A stretch of DNA of 64,000 nt from Polaromonas sp. Its GTDB lineage: Bacteria > Pseudomonadota > Gammaproteobacteria > Burkholderiales > Burkholderiaceae_C. This document shows, piece by piece, positions 44,003-53,360 of the stretch (position 1 is the first letter of the stretch; every line of letters begins with the position of its first letter). The notes under the pieces were generated by a model. The model was not told where the DNA came from and did no database searches. It saw only the letters and a program-made list of their open reading frames with translations. The position numbers and the translations under genes are program-made. Where the stretch lies: the NCBI RefSeq assembly GCF_016185115.1, contig NZ_JACPOF010000017.1:124001-188000 (forward strand), written 5' to 3'.

Positions 44003-44917
44003 ATGCCCACTCACCCCGCATTGCCCATGAAAACCCGTCACTTCGCACAGCTCATCGCCCTTTCCGCCCTTTGGGGCGCCTCCTTCCCCCTGCTTCGTAT
44101 TGCCAGCCCGGCGCTGGGCCCGTGGGTGGTGGCCGGCGGGCGCTGCATACTGGCCGCCATCGTGCTGGCCCTGCTGATGTTTGCCCTGCGTGAACGCTGG
44201 CCGGCGCGCCCGACCTGGCCGCGCCTGGCGGTGGTCAGCCTGCTCACGGTGGTGATTCCGTTTGTGCTGTTCAACTGGGCGGCGCTGGCCATCCCGTCAG
44301 GCTACTCGGCCGTGCTCAATGCCACCTCCCCGCTGTTCGGCGTACTGGCCGCAGCTGCAGTGAAGGAAGAAAAACTCACGGGTCTCCGCCTGTTCGGCTG
44401 CCTTCTCGGCTTTGTCGGCGTGGCCCTGCTGGTGCAACTGGGGCCGGTCACCGTGACACCGCTGGTCGTCATGGCGGCCCTGGCATGCGTGGCTGCGGCC
44501 GCCAGCTATGGGTTTGGCGCCATCCTGATGAAACGCGCCACCCGGACCCATGAGCCCCTGCCCGCATCGGCCACCGTGCACGTGGCTGCGGCGCTCATCC
44601 TGCTCGTGCCTGCAGGTGCGGGTGCGGCTGCGCCATCGGCCCACTTCACGGTGCCGGCCATGCTGGCGGTGCTGATGATAGGCACCGTCACCTCCGGCTT
44701 CATGTACTGGATGTCGATGCGGCTGATGCGCGAGATTTCAGCCAGTGCCGCCACATCTGCGGCCTTCATGATCCCGCTGTTTGGCGTGACATGGGGCGCC
44801 ATCTTCCTGGGTGAAAAAATCACACTCAGCATGTTGCCAGGCTGCATTCTGGTGCTGGCCGCAATGACGCTGATCACGGGGTTCAACCCGTTTCGCGGTG
44901 CACCACCCGAACCCTGA
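44003..44917 (+). CDS. EamA/DMT-family transporter
   Basis: 304 residues from ATG 44003 (or ATG 44027). Ten membrane segments in two EamA repeats: LIALSALWGASFPLLRIA opens the first, SYGFGAILMKRATRTHEPL begins the second, and the end has MIPLFGVTWGAIFLGEKIT. Exporters of metabolites such as amino acids are common in the family; substrate unknown. No clear ribosome site for either start. Confidence 0.87.
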   Translation: MPTHPALPMKTRHFAQLIALSALWGASFPLLRIASPALGPWVVAGGRCILAAIVLALLMFALRERWPARPTWPRLAVVSLLTVVIPFVLFNWAALAIPSGYSAVLNATSPLFGVLAAAAVKEEKLTGLRLFGCLLGFVGVALLVQLGPVTVTPLVVMAALACVAAAASYGFGAILMKRATRTHEPLPASATVHVAAALILLVPAGAGAAAPSAHFTVPAMLAVLMIGTVTSGFMYWMSMRLMREISASAATSAAFMIPLFGVTWGAIFLGEKITLSMLPGCILVLAAMTLITGFNPFRGAPPEP

Positions 44918-44941
44918 AGGGATGGGCGCCTGCCGGAAAAC

Positions 44942-46033
44942 TCAGGCGCGCGTGATGTCGGGCGTGGAGACCCGCACGTCGGCATTCTGTGCGCGCTGGC
45001 GAAGGGCATGCTCCATCACGACCAGCGCCAGCAGGGCCTCGGCAATCGGGGTTGCGCGTATGCCCACGCAGGGGTCATGACGGCCTTTGGTCACCACCTC
45101 GGCAGGGTTGCCGCTGGTGTCTATGGACTGGCGCGGCGTGATGATGGAGCTGGTCGGCTTGATGGCAATCGACACCTCAAGGTCCTGCCCGGTGCTGATG
45201 CCGCCCAAAACCCCACCGGCATTGTTTGACTCGAAACCGTGAGGCGTCAGGCCATCACCATGCGTGGTGCCGCGCTGCGTGACGCTGGCAAAACCGGCGC
45301 CGATTTCGACACCCTTGACCGCGTTGAGGCCCATCATGGCAAAGGCGATGTCGGCATCGAGCTTGTCGTACAGCGGCTCGCCCAGCCCTACAGGCACGCC
45401 TGAAGCCGTGACGCGAATGCGTGCGCCGCAGGAGTCCCCGGCCTTGCGCAGCTCGTCCATATAGGTTTCGAGCTTTGAGACGTCGGCAACGGGTGCAAAA
45501 AACGGGTTGTTGGGCACATGGTCCCATGACTCAAAGGGAATCACCACATCACCGACCTGCGTCATGCAGCCGCGAAAGCTGGTGCCGTATTTTTCAGCCA
45601 GCCACTTTTTGGCGACAGCGCCTGCTGCCACTGTGGGCGCAGTCAGGCGCGCCGACGAGCGGCCGCCGCCGCGCGGGTCACGCAGGCCGAACTTGTGCAG
45701 GTAGGTGTAGTCGGCATGGCCTGGGCGGAAGGTCTCGAGAATGTTGCCGTAGTCCTTGCTGCGCTGGTCGGTGTTGCGGATCAGGAGGCAGATGGGCGTG
45801 CCGGTGGTCTTGCCCTGGTACACGCCGGAGAGAATCTCGACCGCATCGGCCTCGTTGCGCTGGGTGACATGCCGGCTGGTGCCAGGGCGGCGGCGGTCCA
45901 GGTCGCCCTGGATGTCGGCCTCGCTGAGATCCATGCCCGGCGGGCAGCCGTCAATCACACAGCCAATGGCCGGGCCGTGGGATTCACCGAAGTTGGTGAC
46001 TGCGAATAGGGTTCCGAAGGTGTTTCCGCTCAT
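44942..46033 (-). CDS. aroC: chorismate synthase
   Basis: 363 residues. It makes chorismate from EPSP using reduced FMN. Signatures: [31 protein letters not shown] at the start, [22 protein letters not shown] with conserved Arg, and [14 protein letters not shown]. Length normal. It is not obviously part of the quinate-type cluster; it lies on the far side of the EamA gene. Confidence 0.97.
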   Translation of the reverse strand: MSGNTFGTLFAVTNFGESHGPAIGCVIDGCPPGMDLSEADIQGDLDRRRPGTSRHVTQRNEADAVEILSGVYQGKTTGTPICLLIRNTDQRSKDYGNILETFRPGHADYTYLHKFGLRDPRGGGRSSARLTAPTVAAGAVAKKWLAEKYGTSFRGCMTQVGDVVIPFESWDHVPNNPFFAPVADVSKLETYMDELRKAGDSCGARIRVTASGVPVGLGEPLYDKLDADIAFAMMGLNAVKGVEIGAGFASVTQRGTTHGDGLTPHGFESNNAGGVLGGISTGQDLEVSIAIKPTSSIITPRQSIDTSGNPAEVVTKGRHDPCVGIRATPIAEALLALVVMEHALRQRAQNADVRVSTPDITRA

Positions 46034-46162
46034 GGGGTGATTATCCCAGAGCTATGAGATGCACAGCACGATGGCATCTGGGTGAATATCAAATCCAACT
46101 CATCACGAATAAAGCTGAGTACTCCAAGCCTCGGCTCAGAACCTGACTTCTAAATGAAAGAA

Positions 46163-46576
46163 TTACGCTTTTTTCCCCAAGCCTGGAGCACCACCCAAGA
46201 CGACAGAAATACGCTTGAACTTCTTCGATACGTCAACCGCACGCTGGAACTGACCAGTGGCAGTTTTAGGCTTTTTGTTTAGCTCTGCTTTTTCTTTCGC
46301 GGCCTTGGCTTTTTTTTTCGATTTTTTCCGGTTTTCTTCCGATAGCTGAGTACACAACGTCTCAAAAGAACCAGCCCGAAAAATCAACTTGTCTAAGGCA
46401 TCACGTTTTGATGTTTTTTCCTGAACGGACAAGATTTCTGCTGCAAGTTGAACCAACTGCGGGACGTCTGGTCGCCCATATGCATCAATCGACTTTTCAC
46501 GTATCCGCTCAATGAAGGCATCAACGCCGGTGTTACCCGTGTCTGTGCCGGCACGCCACCCTGTTATCTTTGTCAT
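46163..46576 (-). CDS. Lys-rich protein of unknown function
   Basis: 137 residues, AT-rich for this genome. The N-terminal half is helical with no motif I recognise. About residues 80-105 are Lys-rich (RKKSKKKAKAAKEKAELNKK), and the C terminus ends GGAPGLGKKA, which resembles a Walker A loop but has nothing after it. It may be a foreign or truncated gene. Ribosome site is CAAGAGGA before the ATG. Function not assigned. Confidence 0.55.
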   Translation of the reverse strand: MTKITGWRAGTDTGNTGVDAFIERIREKSIDAYGRPDVPQLVQLAAEILSVQEKTSKRDALDKLIFRAGSFETLCTQLSEENRKKSKKKAKAAKEKAELNKKPKTATGQFQRAVDVSKKFKRISVVLGGAPGLGKKA

Positions 46577-46735
46577 TCAATCCTCTTGCAAACCGCCATA
46601 AGTATTAAACCAACGGCGCAACTGTACAGAAACGACAGTTCAATATTTTTATTGCCAGGTTACATCTTTAGACTGGAACAATTCCTGCTTGTTGCAGCGC
46701 ACCATTTTCTGGTGCACTGCCTTTAAGGAGTTCCC

Positions 46736-47158
46736 ATGCTCGATAAAACCTCCACCCTGTTCTCACACGTCAAACCGGGCGACACGCAATACAGGACCGA
46801 TGGCCTGCGTGATTTTTTTCTTTATCGTGACCTCGGCATTGCCGAAGCCACGCACGGAAAAGTCATCGCTCATCTGGTCAAGGCCAATATGGCACCAGAA
46901 AAAGGCACGGGATGGCACCGTCATGAGGCAGATTTCCAGATCGTGATCATGATCAAGGGCTGGGCGAAGTTCATGTACGAGGACAAGGAAACCCTGGTAT
47001 CGGCCGGCGACTGCGTGCACCAGCGTCCGGGCATCAGACACTACCTGTTCGACTATTCGCCGGACATGGAATACCTGGAAATTGTTTCACCTGCGGATTT
47101 CAAGAGTGTGGATGTGGAGCCGGTTTGCGACGTGCCCACACCAGCCCCCTGGAAATAG
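46736..47158 (+). CDS. cupin-domain protein
   Basis: 140 residues with one cupin barrel: motif 1 GTGWHRHEADFQIVIMIKGWAKF and motif 2 GDCVHQRPGIRHYLFDYS, with His residues suited to metal binding. Metal-dependent enzyme or small-molecule sensor; the reaction is unknown. AAGGAG lies seven bases before the ATG. REP-like and C/G-rich repeats follow it. Confidence 0.85.
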   Translation: MLDKTSTLFSHVKPGDTQYRTDGLRDFFLYRDLGIAEATHGKVIAHLVKANMAPEKGTGWHRHEADFQIVIMIKGWAKFMYEDKETLVSAGDCVHQRPGIRHYLFDYSPDMEYLEIVSPADFKSVDVEPVCDVPTPAPWK

Positions 47159-47185
47159 CCCTCGCTGACTCGAACGCGGGGATGG

Positions 47186-47330
47186 ATCCCGGATCAAGTC
47201 CGGGATGACACTCAGGGAATTTCTAAATCTGCCCGGCGCTTCCGGCACTCATCGAAGCGATGACTTCGCAAGCGGGGTCCGCGGAACCGGCTCTGCCGGG
47301 CCGCAGGAGCAGCGGCCCCCTCGGGGGGCA
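47186..47330. repeat. REP-like palindrome and GC-rich hairpin repeat
   Basis: ATCCCGGA-N5-TCCGGGAT at 47186-47206, then GCGGAACCGG and GGCCCCCTCGGGGGGC (47314-47329), a sequence type I associate with Comamonadaceae intergenic regions. It lies between convergent cupin and GST genes and may help termination. Confidence 0.65.
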
Positions 47331-47361
47331 GGGCGCTACACGAAGTGAGCAACCGTGGGGG

Positions 47362-48018
47362 CTAGAACTCCGCATCTAACTCGTCGAAGTCGTCTGCTTC
47401 GGCCTGAGCCGCAGCAATCCACTCCTGCATGGCCGGCAGCTTCCAGATGGCTGTGGCGTAGGCGACGCAGACCTTGTCGAGCGGGATGTCGTAGGTGCGG
47501 AAGCGGCTGACGACGGGCGCGTACATCGCATCGGCCATGCAGGGCTTTTTGCCGAAGAGGAAAGGGCCGCCGTAGCGCTTGAGGCAGTCCGTCCAGATCT
47601 CGACGATGCGTTTGACGTCGGCATCCGCACGCGACCAGGTTTTGAACTTGGGGAACATCGCCTTGATATTCAGCGGCATCGAGGACCGCATGGAACTGAA
47701 GCCCGAATGCATCTCGCCGCAAATGGCCCGGCAATGCGCCCGCGCGGCGACATCTGTCGGCAACAAGCCGGCTTTGGGCTTGATTTCATTGAGGTATTCG
47801 CCAATGGCCAGGGTGTCCCACACCTTGATGCCGTTATGCAAAAGGCTGGGCACCAATATGGAAGACGACAGCAGCAGGATCTCGGCGCGCATGTCGGCGT
47901 CGTCTGGCGGCAGCACCTTCTCGGTGAACTCCAGGCCTGAAAACTTCACCAGCAACCAGCCACGCAGCGACCAGGCGCCATAGTTTTTGCTGCTCACGGT
48001 AAGGACTGCGTCTGCCAT
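47362..48018 (-). CDS. glutathione S-transferase family protein
   Basis: 218 residues: thioredoxin-like N domain (ADAVLTVSSKNYGAWSLRGWLLVKFSG, then SILVPSLLHNGIKVWDTLAIGEYL with the cis-Pro and the glutathione-binding Asp) and a helical C domain. Substrate unknown; some members are isomerases or reductases. Convergent with the cupin gene. Confidence 0.88.
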   Translation of the reverse strand: MADAVLTVSSKNYGAWSLRGWLLVKFSGLEFTEKVLPPDDADMRAEILLLSSSILVPSLLHNGIKVWDTLAIGEYLNEIKPKAGLLPTDVAARAHCRAICGEMHSGFSSMRSSMPLNIKAMFPKFKTWSRADADVKRIVEIWTDCLKRYGGPFLFGKKPCMADAMYAPVVSRFRTYDIPLDKVCVAYATAIWKLPAMQEWIAAAQAEADDFDELDAEF

Positions 48019-48197
48019 GGGGTGTCTTTCGCAAAAATATCAGGAGCTGCGAAAAAGCCGCAACTCACCAAAAATGCTTCTGTGCCCTTTTGCAGTGCAA
48101 GCCCTGTGCCAAGAATGTCCGGCTCAGGCCATCCAGGCCCCGCGATGGCCCATAAATTGCTGTGTACACCTACCGTTGCAACCATCAAGAAAGCAGC

Positions 48198-49439
48198 ATG
48201 CTTTATCAAGCCTACCAGTTGCAGACTGACCTGACCTCCCCCATGCGGATGTTTGCCGAGCAGGCCAGCCTGCTCATAGGCGCAGGCAAGTCGGTGTTGC
48301 CCTCTGCCCCGTCACTGATGTCTGGCGTCTCACAGTCCAGCAGCAAGCTGTCTGCGGCCCTTGAAGTGCTGGCGCGCTTGCGGCTGACACATGCACGGCC
48401 CGCCTACAACCTGCCTTTCGTCGAAGTGGCCGGCCAGAGTGTGGCGATTACCGAACACAAGATCTGCGAGCTGCCCTTCGGCACGCTGCTGCACTTCAAA
48501 AAAGCCATGGTCAGCCCCGGCCCCAAAGTGCTGCTGGTGGCGCCGCTGTCAGGCCACTTTGCGACCCTGTTGCGTGAAACAGCCCGCACGCTGCTGGCCG
48601 ACCATGATGTTTACATCACCGACTGGCACAACGCGCGTGACGTGCCGCTGTCCGAAGGCGAGTTCGAGCTCGACAACTACACCGATTACCTGATCAAATT
48701 TCTCGAAGTGCTTGGCCCCGGCAGCCACATGGTGGCGGTGTGCCAGCCCTGCGTGGCAGCGCTTGCGGCAACGGCCATCATGGCTGAAGACGACAACCCG
48801 GCCCAGCCGGCCAGCCTGACCCTGATGGCCGGGCCGGTGGATTGCCGCATCAACCCCACCGGCGTGAACGAGCTGGCCAACAGCAAACCGATAGAGTGGT
48901 TTGAAAAAAACCTGGTACACCCCGTGCCCTGGCCGCACAAGGGCATGATGCGCCTCGTTTACCCGGGCTTTCTGCAGCTCACGGCCTTTTTGAGCATGAA
49001 CCTGGAGCGCCACAAAAAATCATTCCAGGATCTGTACCAGCACGTGCGCGATGGCGACTTTGAAAAGGCGCAGATCATTCGCACCTTTTACGACGAATAC
49101 CTGGCTGTCAATGACCTGCCTGCAGCTTTTTACCTGCAGACGGTGTCAAAGGTTTTTCAGACCTACGATTTGCCACGCGGCGAGCTCACCTGGCATGAGC
49201 GCAAGGTCAACCTGAAGGCCATCAGGCGAACGGCCCTGCTGACGGTGGAGGGTGAGCGGGACGACATCTGCGCCGTTGGCCAGACGGTGGCGGCGCAAGA
49301 CCTGTGCAGCAACATCAGGCCCTATATGAAGTCCCACCACCTGCAGGCGGGTGTGGGGCATTACGGCGTGTTCAGCGGACGGAAGTGGAACCAGCAGATT
49401 TATCCAAGGGTCAGGGAGGTGATCCACACGTCTCTATGA
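48198..49439 (+). CDS. phaZ: intracellular polyhydroxybutyrate depolymerase
   Basis: 413 residues from ATG 48198. No signal peptide, as expected for an intracellular enzyme acting on PHB granules. Nucleophile Cys182 in VAVCQPCVAALAATAIMA matches the Cys-type catalytic site of Ralstonia PhaZa1. Later, TVEGERDDICAVGQ (Asp) and QAGVGHYGVFSGRKWNQQIYP (His) supply the triad. It releases hydroxybutyrate oligomers from storage polymer. Confidence 0.93.
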   Translation: MLYQAYQLQTDLTSPMRMFAEQASLLIGAGKSVLPSAPSLMSGVSQSSSKLSAALEVLARLRLTHARPAYNLPFVEVAGQSVAITEHKICELPFGTLLHFKKAMVSPGPKVLLVAPLSGHFATLLRETARTLLADHDVYITDWHNARDVPLSEGEFELDNYTDYLIKFLEVLGPGSHMVAVCQPCVAALAATAIMAEDDNPAQPASLTLMAGPVDCRINPTGVNELANSKPIEWFEKNLVHPVPWPHKGMMRLVYPGFLQLTAFLSMNLERHKKSFQDLYQHVRDGDFEKAQIIRTFYDEYLAVNDLPAAFYLQTVSKVFQTYDLPRGELTWHERKVNLKAIRRTALLTVEGERDDICAVGQTVAAQDLCSNIRPYMKSHHLQAGVGHYGVFSGRKWNQQIYPRVREVIHTSL

Positions 49440-49481
49440 GGTTAAGTCGCAGGAATACGCTAGTGTTATCAACGAGTTTGA

Positions 49482-50372
49482 TTACATCGGCTTCGCATTA
49501 AAAATCCCGAAATTTGGATCGAGCACCTTGCTGTATTTGATGTGGGTGCAATCAACCAGCCGCCTGGATGAGACAAGATGCCGCTCCGTCTGGGTGGCAA
49601 CCTGAATGCTATGCATCACGACAAGCGTTCTAATAAAATTTTCGTCGAAGTCCGCTTCTTGTTTTTGAAGGACAAGCATTCTTCTGGGTGAGAGCGCAAT
49701 GGACAGGACATATACCGGTTCGGGGAATTGGCCTGCGTTAACCACAAGCGGCATGTCCCCAGTCAGCAAATGATCGTCCCCTTGAGGCATATCCACCGTA
49801 TTCCATCGCATATTGGCAAGATATTCGACAAATGGCTTGTCGACTATGCGACCTGGGAGCGCGCTGAGGACGCTGTTTCGCAAGATGGCCCCGACATCCA
49901 TTTGGCTGAGCAGCCTGTGCATTTGGGGAGCTGATCGGTATCGAGCCAGTTTTGCTACCGTGTCCTCAACCCGTACGGCTTTTTCAATTTCGAGGATACG
50001 TTTCGCACTTCTTTCAAGCAGCGAGTTCAAGAACAAGGACCAGACGCATCGCTCTTCCAGCGAAAGCAAATCAATGTGCGAGTGAATCAGCTTTTGATGT
50101 ATGGGAGCAGCAGCCTCATCAATGCAGGAAAAGAAATCCGTTTCCAGTACATCGGCTTGAGATTGGCGATCAAGGCCCGGCCCCTCGGGTTGAAATGAAT
50201 ACAGGTCATCCAAATAGGCGACCGCCTTTGCTGGCCTGCGCCTAAGCCAGATAGACCCGTCACTCTTGCGGCCGTATAACCATAAGCCCCCGCCGTCAGT
50301 ACCGTGCCAAGCCCGGAGATAGAACTGCGGGACAAAGTGATGCCGACGCGAAAGCTGGGACTGAGACTTCAT
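49482..50372 (-). CDS. DUF4238 family protein
   Basis: 296 residues. The N terminus RRHHFVPQFYLRAWHGTDGG is the DUF4238 signature; the remainder (LEERCVWSLFLNSLLERSAKRILEIE, LTGDMPLVV, IALSPRRMLVL) fits the family. The function is unknown. The gene is AT-richer than its neighbours and stands alone between phaZ and the CBS gene, suggesting transfer. No partner toxin or defence gene is adjacent. Confidence 0.82.
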   Translation of the reverse strand: MKSQSQLSRRHHFVPQFYLRAWHGTDGGGLWLYGRKSDGSIWLRRRPAKAVAYLDDLYSFQPEGPGLDRQSQADVLETDFFSCIDEAAAPIHQKLIHSHIDLLSLEERCVWSLFLNSLLERSAKRILEIEKAVRVEDTVAKLARYRSAPQMHRLLSQMDVGAILRNSVLSALPGRIVDKPFVEYLANMRWNTVDMPQGDDHLLTGDMPLVVNAGQFPEPVYVLSIALSPRRMLVLQKQEADFDENFIRTLVVMHSIQVATQTERHLVSSRRLVDCTHIKYSKVLDPNFGIFNAKPM

Positions 50373-50456
50373 TCTGTGTCAATTCCATCTGAACATGCCC
50401 CATCACTGTGCAGATAGCTATACCGATGCCTGAGCCTGTCTAGGGGTGAGGCGTAT

Positions 50457-50481
50457 CCTTCGACAAGCTCAGGACGAACGG
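50457..50481. repeat. short dispersed repeat
   Basis: CCTTCGACAAGCTCAGGACG is a very common intergenic repeat in many proteobacterial genomes as I recall. Single copy in this window. Confidence 0.5.
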
Positions 50482-50505
50482 ATTTCAGCGGACACCGAGG
50501 AGGCC

Positions 50506-50973
50506 TCAATCGTCGAGAGCATCCGTCTTGCCCGATTCATCGGTCGGCCAGTCGCGGATATAGGCCTTGAGCATCTTGTTCTCGAAGTTCTGGCCGTCGA
50601 CGACGGCCTTGGCGACGTCGTAAAACGAAATCACGCCTTCCAGCATCTTTTTGTTGAGCACCGGCATGTAGCGTGCGTGGCGGCCCAGCATCATGCGGCG
50701 GACTTCATCAATCTCTGTCTCCGGCGTGCAGGTCAGCGGTGCGTCATCCATCGCGGTGCGAACCAGCGTCTGGCCGATCTCGCCGCCGTTCTTGACGATG
50801 CAGACAATCACCTCACGGAAGGTCAGCATGCCGACGACGTCGCCATGCTCCATCACCACCAGCGATCCGATGTCTTTCTCGGCCATGATCTCCGCGGCCT
50901 TGGCCAGCGGTTCGTCTGGCTGGACGCTGTAGAGCGTGTTGCCCTTGACGCGCAGGATGTCTTGAACTTTCAT
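50506..50973 (-). CDS. CBS-domain pair protein
   Basis: 155 residues from the ATG at 50973, preceded by GAGGAGAAAG; the longer frame upstream enters the metZ promoter region and is rejected. Two CBS motifs: VQDILRVKGNTLYSVQPDEPLAKAAEIMAEKDIGSLVVMEHGDVVGMLTFREVI and VRTAMDDAPLTCTPETEIDEVRRMMLGRHARYMPVLNKKMLEGVISFYDVAKAV. Such pairs bind adenine nucleotides as sensors. Divergent from metZ. Confidence 0.9.
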   Translation of the reverse strand: MKVQDILRVKGNTLYSVQPDEPLAKAAEIMAEKDIGSLVVMEHGDVVGMLTFREVIVCIVKNGGEIGQTLVRTAMDDAPLTCTPETEIDEVRRMMLGRHARYMPVLNKKMLEGVISFYDVAKAVVDGQNFENKMLKAYIRDWPTDESGKTDALDD

Positions 50974-51116
50974 GGCTTTCTCCTCAAGGTGGCAGTCTCT
51001 GGATTTTCCCACCGGCACGAGTGGTGGGGAAGTTTTTTTGCCAATATAGCCCACAATGTGTGGCCGTGCGAACAAAGCGCGCGCAGATTTCATATTTTTC
51101 AAATGGAGACAAGCCC

Positions 51117-52421
51117 ATGCCCGGTTACTCAGACCCCGGCTTTGACACGCTGGCCCTGCACGCAGGCGCATCGCCAGACCCCACCACGGGCGCACGTGCA
51201 GTACCGATACATCTGACAACATCTTTTGTTTTTGAGTCCAGCGACCACGCCGCCAGCCTGTTCAATCTTGAGCGTGCAGGCCACGTCTATTCACGCATCA
51301 GCAACCCGACCAATGCCGTGCTTGAACAGCGGGTGGCTGCGCTTGAAGGCGGCATTGGCGCCATTGCCACCGCCAGCGGACAGGCCGCGTTGCACCTCAG
51401 CGTCGCCACGCTGATGGGGGCCGGTTCGCATATCGTTGCCAGCACGGCGCTGTATGGCGGCTCGCAAAACCTGCTGCACTACACGATGCGGCGTTTCGGC
51501 ATTGAAACGACCTTTGTCAAACCCGGTGACATCGACGGCTGGCGCGCGGCCGTGCGGCCCAACACCAAACTCTTTTTTGGCGAGACCGTCGGCAACCCCG
51601 GCCTTGACGTGCTCGACATCCCGGTGGTGTCAGAGATTGCACACGAGGCCGGTGTGCCCCTGCTGGTGGACTCCACCCTGACCTCGCCCTGGCTCATCAA
51701 GCCCTTTGACCACGGCGCGGATCTTGTCTATCACTCGGCCACCAAATTTTTGAGCGGCCATGGCACCGTGATAGGCGGCATCGTGGTCGATGGCGGCTCC
51801 TTCGACTGGGATGGGCCCAAGGCCGCAGGCAGGTTTGCCGAACTCAGCGAGGCCTATGACGGCTTTCACAACATGGTGTTCAGCGAAGAAAGCACGGTCG
51901 GAGCCTTCTTGCTGCGTGCCCGCCGCGAAGGCCTGCGTGACTTCGGCGCCTGCATGAGCCCGCACACCGCGTGGCTGATTCTGCAGGGCATAGAGACCCT
52001 GCCGCTGCGCATGGCGCGGCACATGGGCAATACCGAGAAAGTGGTGGCGTTCCTGGCCGGCCACGCCTTTGTCTCGCGCGTCGGCCACCCGCTGCTTGAA
52101 TCGCATTCAAGTTATGCGCTTGCGAAAAAGCTGCTGCCGCGCGGTGCGGGTTCGGTCTTCAGTTTTGACATCAAGGGCAGCCGCGAACAGGGCAAGGCCT
52201 TTGTCGAAGCATTAAAGGTGTTCAGCCATCTCGCCAACGTCGGTGACTGCCGCAGCCTGGTGATTCACCCCGCCAGCACGACGCACTTCCGCATGACGGA
52301 TGAAGCGCTGTCAGGCGCGGGCATTTCGCAGGGCACGATACGTTTGTCCATCGGCCTCGAGGATGCGGACGATTTGATCGACGACCTGAAGCGCGCGCTG
52401 AAGGCCGCAGAGAAAGCATAA
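51117..52421 (+). CDS. metZ: O-acetyl/O-succinylhomoserine sulfhydrylase
   Basis: 434 residues from ATG 51117 with GGAGA before it. PLP enzyme of the Cys/Met metabolism family: PLP Lys210 in HSATKFLSGHGTVIGG, YSRISNPTNAVLEQRVAALEGG and the N-terminal FDTLALHAGASPDPTTGARAVPIHLTTSF. It makes homocysteine from an acylated homoserine and sulfide. The length and N terminus favour the MetY/MetZ group; which acyl donor is used cannot be decided by eye, so the symbol is tentative. Confidence 0.88.
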   Translation: MPGYSDPGFDTLALHAGASPDPTTGARAVPIHLTTSFVFESSDHAASLFNLERAGHVYSRISNPTNAVLEQRVAALEGGIGAIATASGQAALHLSVATLMGAGSHIVASTALYGGSQNLLHYTMRRFGIETTFVKPGDIDGWRAAVRPNTKLFFGETVGNPGLDVLDIPVVSEIAHEAGVPLLVDSTLTSPWLIKPFDHGADLVYHSATKFLSGHGTVIGGIVVDGGSFDWDGPKAAGRFAELSEAYDGFHNMVFSEESTVGAFLLRARREGLRDFGACMSPHTAWLILQGIETLPLRMARHMGNTEKVVAFLAGHAFVSRVGHPLLESHSSYALAKKLLPRGAGSVFSFDIKGSREQGKAFVEALKVFSHLANVGDCRSLVIHPASTTHFRMTDEALSGAGISQGTIRLSIGLEDADDLIDDLKRALKAAEKA

Positions 52422-52429
52422 GAGTTGTC

Positions 52430-52507
52430 ATTGCGGACTCGATCCGCAATCCATGCCAGCAGCATGGCAATGCCAAAGCAGCATGGATCCCGGATCAGGT
52501 CCGGGAT
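52430..52507. repeat. REP-like palindrome pair
   Basis: ATTGCGGA-N5-TCCGCAAT (52430-52450) and ATCCCGGA-N5-TCCGGGAT (52487-52507), GTCAT flanks outward, separated by a small CATGCCAGC/GCATGG repeat. Lies between metZ and the hydrolase gene. Confidence 0.85.
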
Positions 52508-52541
52508 GACAACGCCAAAAGACCTAGAGACTGGAACCAGC

Positions 52542-53360
52542 ATGTATTTACAAGTCAACGGCCACAACACCTATTGCTACACCGCCGGCAAGCCCATTGA
52601 TGCTGCCAAACCCACAGTCGTGTTCATCCACGGCGTGCTCAACGACCACAGCGTGTGGATCCTGCAAAGCCGCTACATGGCCAACCACGGCTGGAACGTG
52701 CTGGCGGTCGATCTGCCGGGCCATTGCCGTAGCGAGGGCGAGGCACCCGCCAGCGTTGAAGAAGCCGCAGCCTTTATCGCCGCCCTGCTCGACGCCGCAG
52801 GCATACAGCGCGCCGCACTGGTCGGCCACAGCTGGGGTTCGCTGATCGGGGTGGAAGCTGCTTCAATGTTGAAGGACCGCATCACCCACCTCGTGATGGT
52901 GGGAACGGCCTACCCGATGAAGGTGTCGCCGGCGCTGATAGAGGCATCGCTGAACGACCCGGCCGCCGCGCTGAAGATGATCAATGTGTTCTCACGCAGC
53001 ACGCTGAGCGCGCCGCCATCTGCACTGGGCCCCGGCACCTGGGTTTATGGCGCGAGCATGGCGCTGGGCCGGCGTGTGCTGGCAAGCAACCGCAAGGTCA
53101 ATGTGTTTCACCGCGGCTTCAAGGCCTGTGACAGCTACGCCAATGGCGAGCAGGCCATCGCGGCGATCACCTGCCCGGTGCTTTTCCTGCTGGGGTCGCA
53201 GGACCAGATGACGCACCCCAAGGCCGCACAACTGCTGATTAAGACCGCCAAGAGCAGCGGCAAGAAGGTAGCGGTAGTCAGCATGGCGGTGGGCCACCAC
53301 CAGATGACAGAAGCGCCTGAAGAAACGCTGGCTGCGATCAGGGATTTTCTGGCGACCTGA
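52542..53360 (+). CDS. alpha/beta-fold hydrolase
   Basis: 272 residues from ATG 52542; the longer frame upstream is REP repeat DNA. VVFIHGVLNDHSVWILQSRYMANHGW, the nucleophile elbow GHSWGS, LFLLGSQDQMTHPK (Asp) and GHHQMTEAPEE (His) form a complete triad. Cytoplasmic, substrate unknown (esterase or haloalkane-dehalogenase-like fold). Its 3' end overlaps the convergent thioredoxin-like gene by 23 bases. Confidence 0.87.
   Translation: MYLQVNGHNTYCYTAGKPIDAAKPTVVFIHGVLNDHSVWILQSRYMANHGWNVLAVDLPGHCRSEGEAPASVEEAAAFIAALLDAAGIQRAALVGHSWGSLIGVEAASMLKDRITHLVMVGTAYPMKVSPALIEASLNDPAAALKMINVFSRSTLSAPPSALGPGTWVYGASMALGRRVLASNRKVNVFHRGFKACDSYANGEQAIAAITCPVLFLLGSQDQMTHPKAAQLLIKTAKSSGKKVAVVSMAVGHHQMTEAPEETLAAIRDFLAT

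Noticed and set aside
46163..46576. P-loop ATPase call from GGAPGLGKK
   Set aside because: The motif is at the extreme C terminus with no following Walker B or helix; insufficient for an ATPase.
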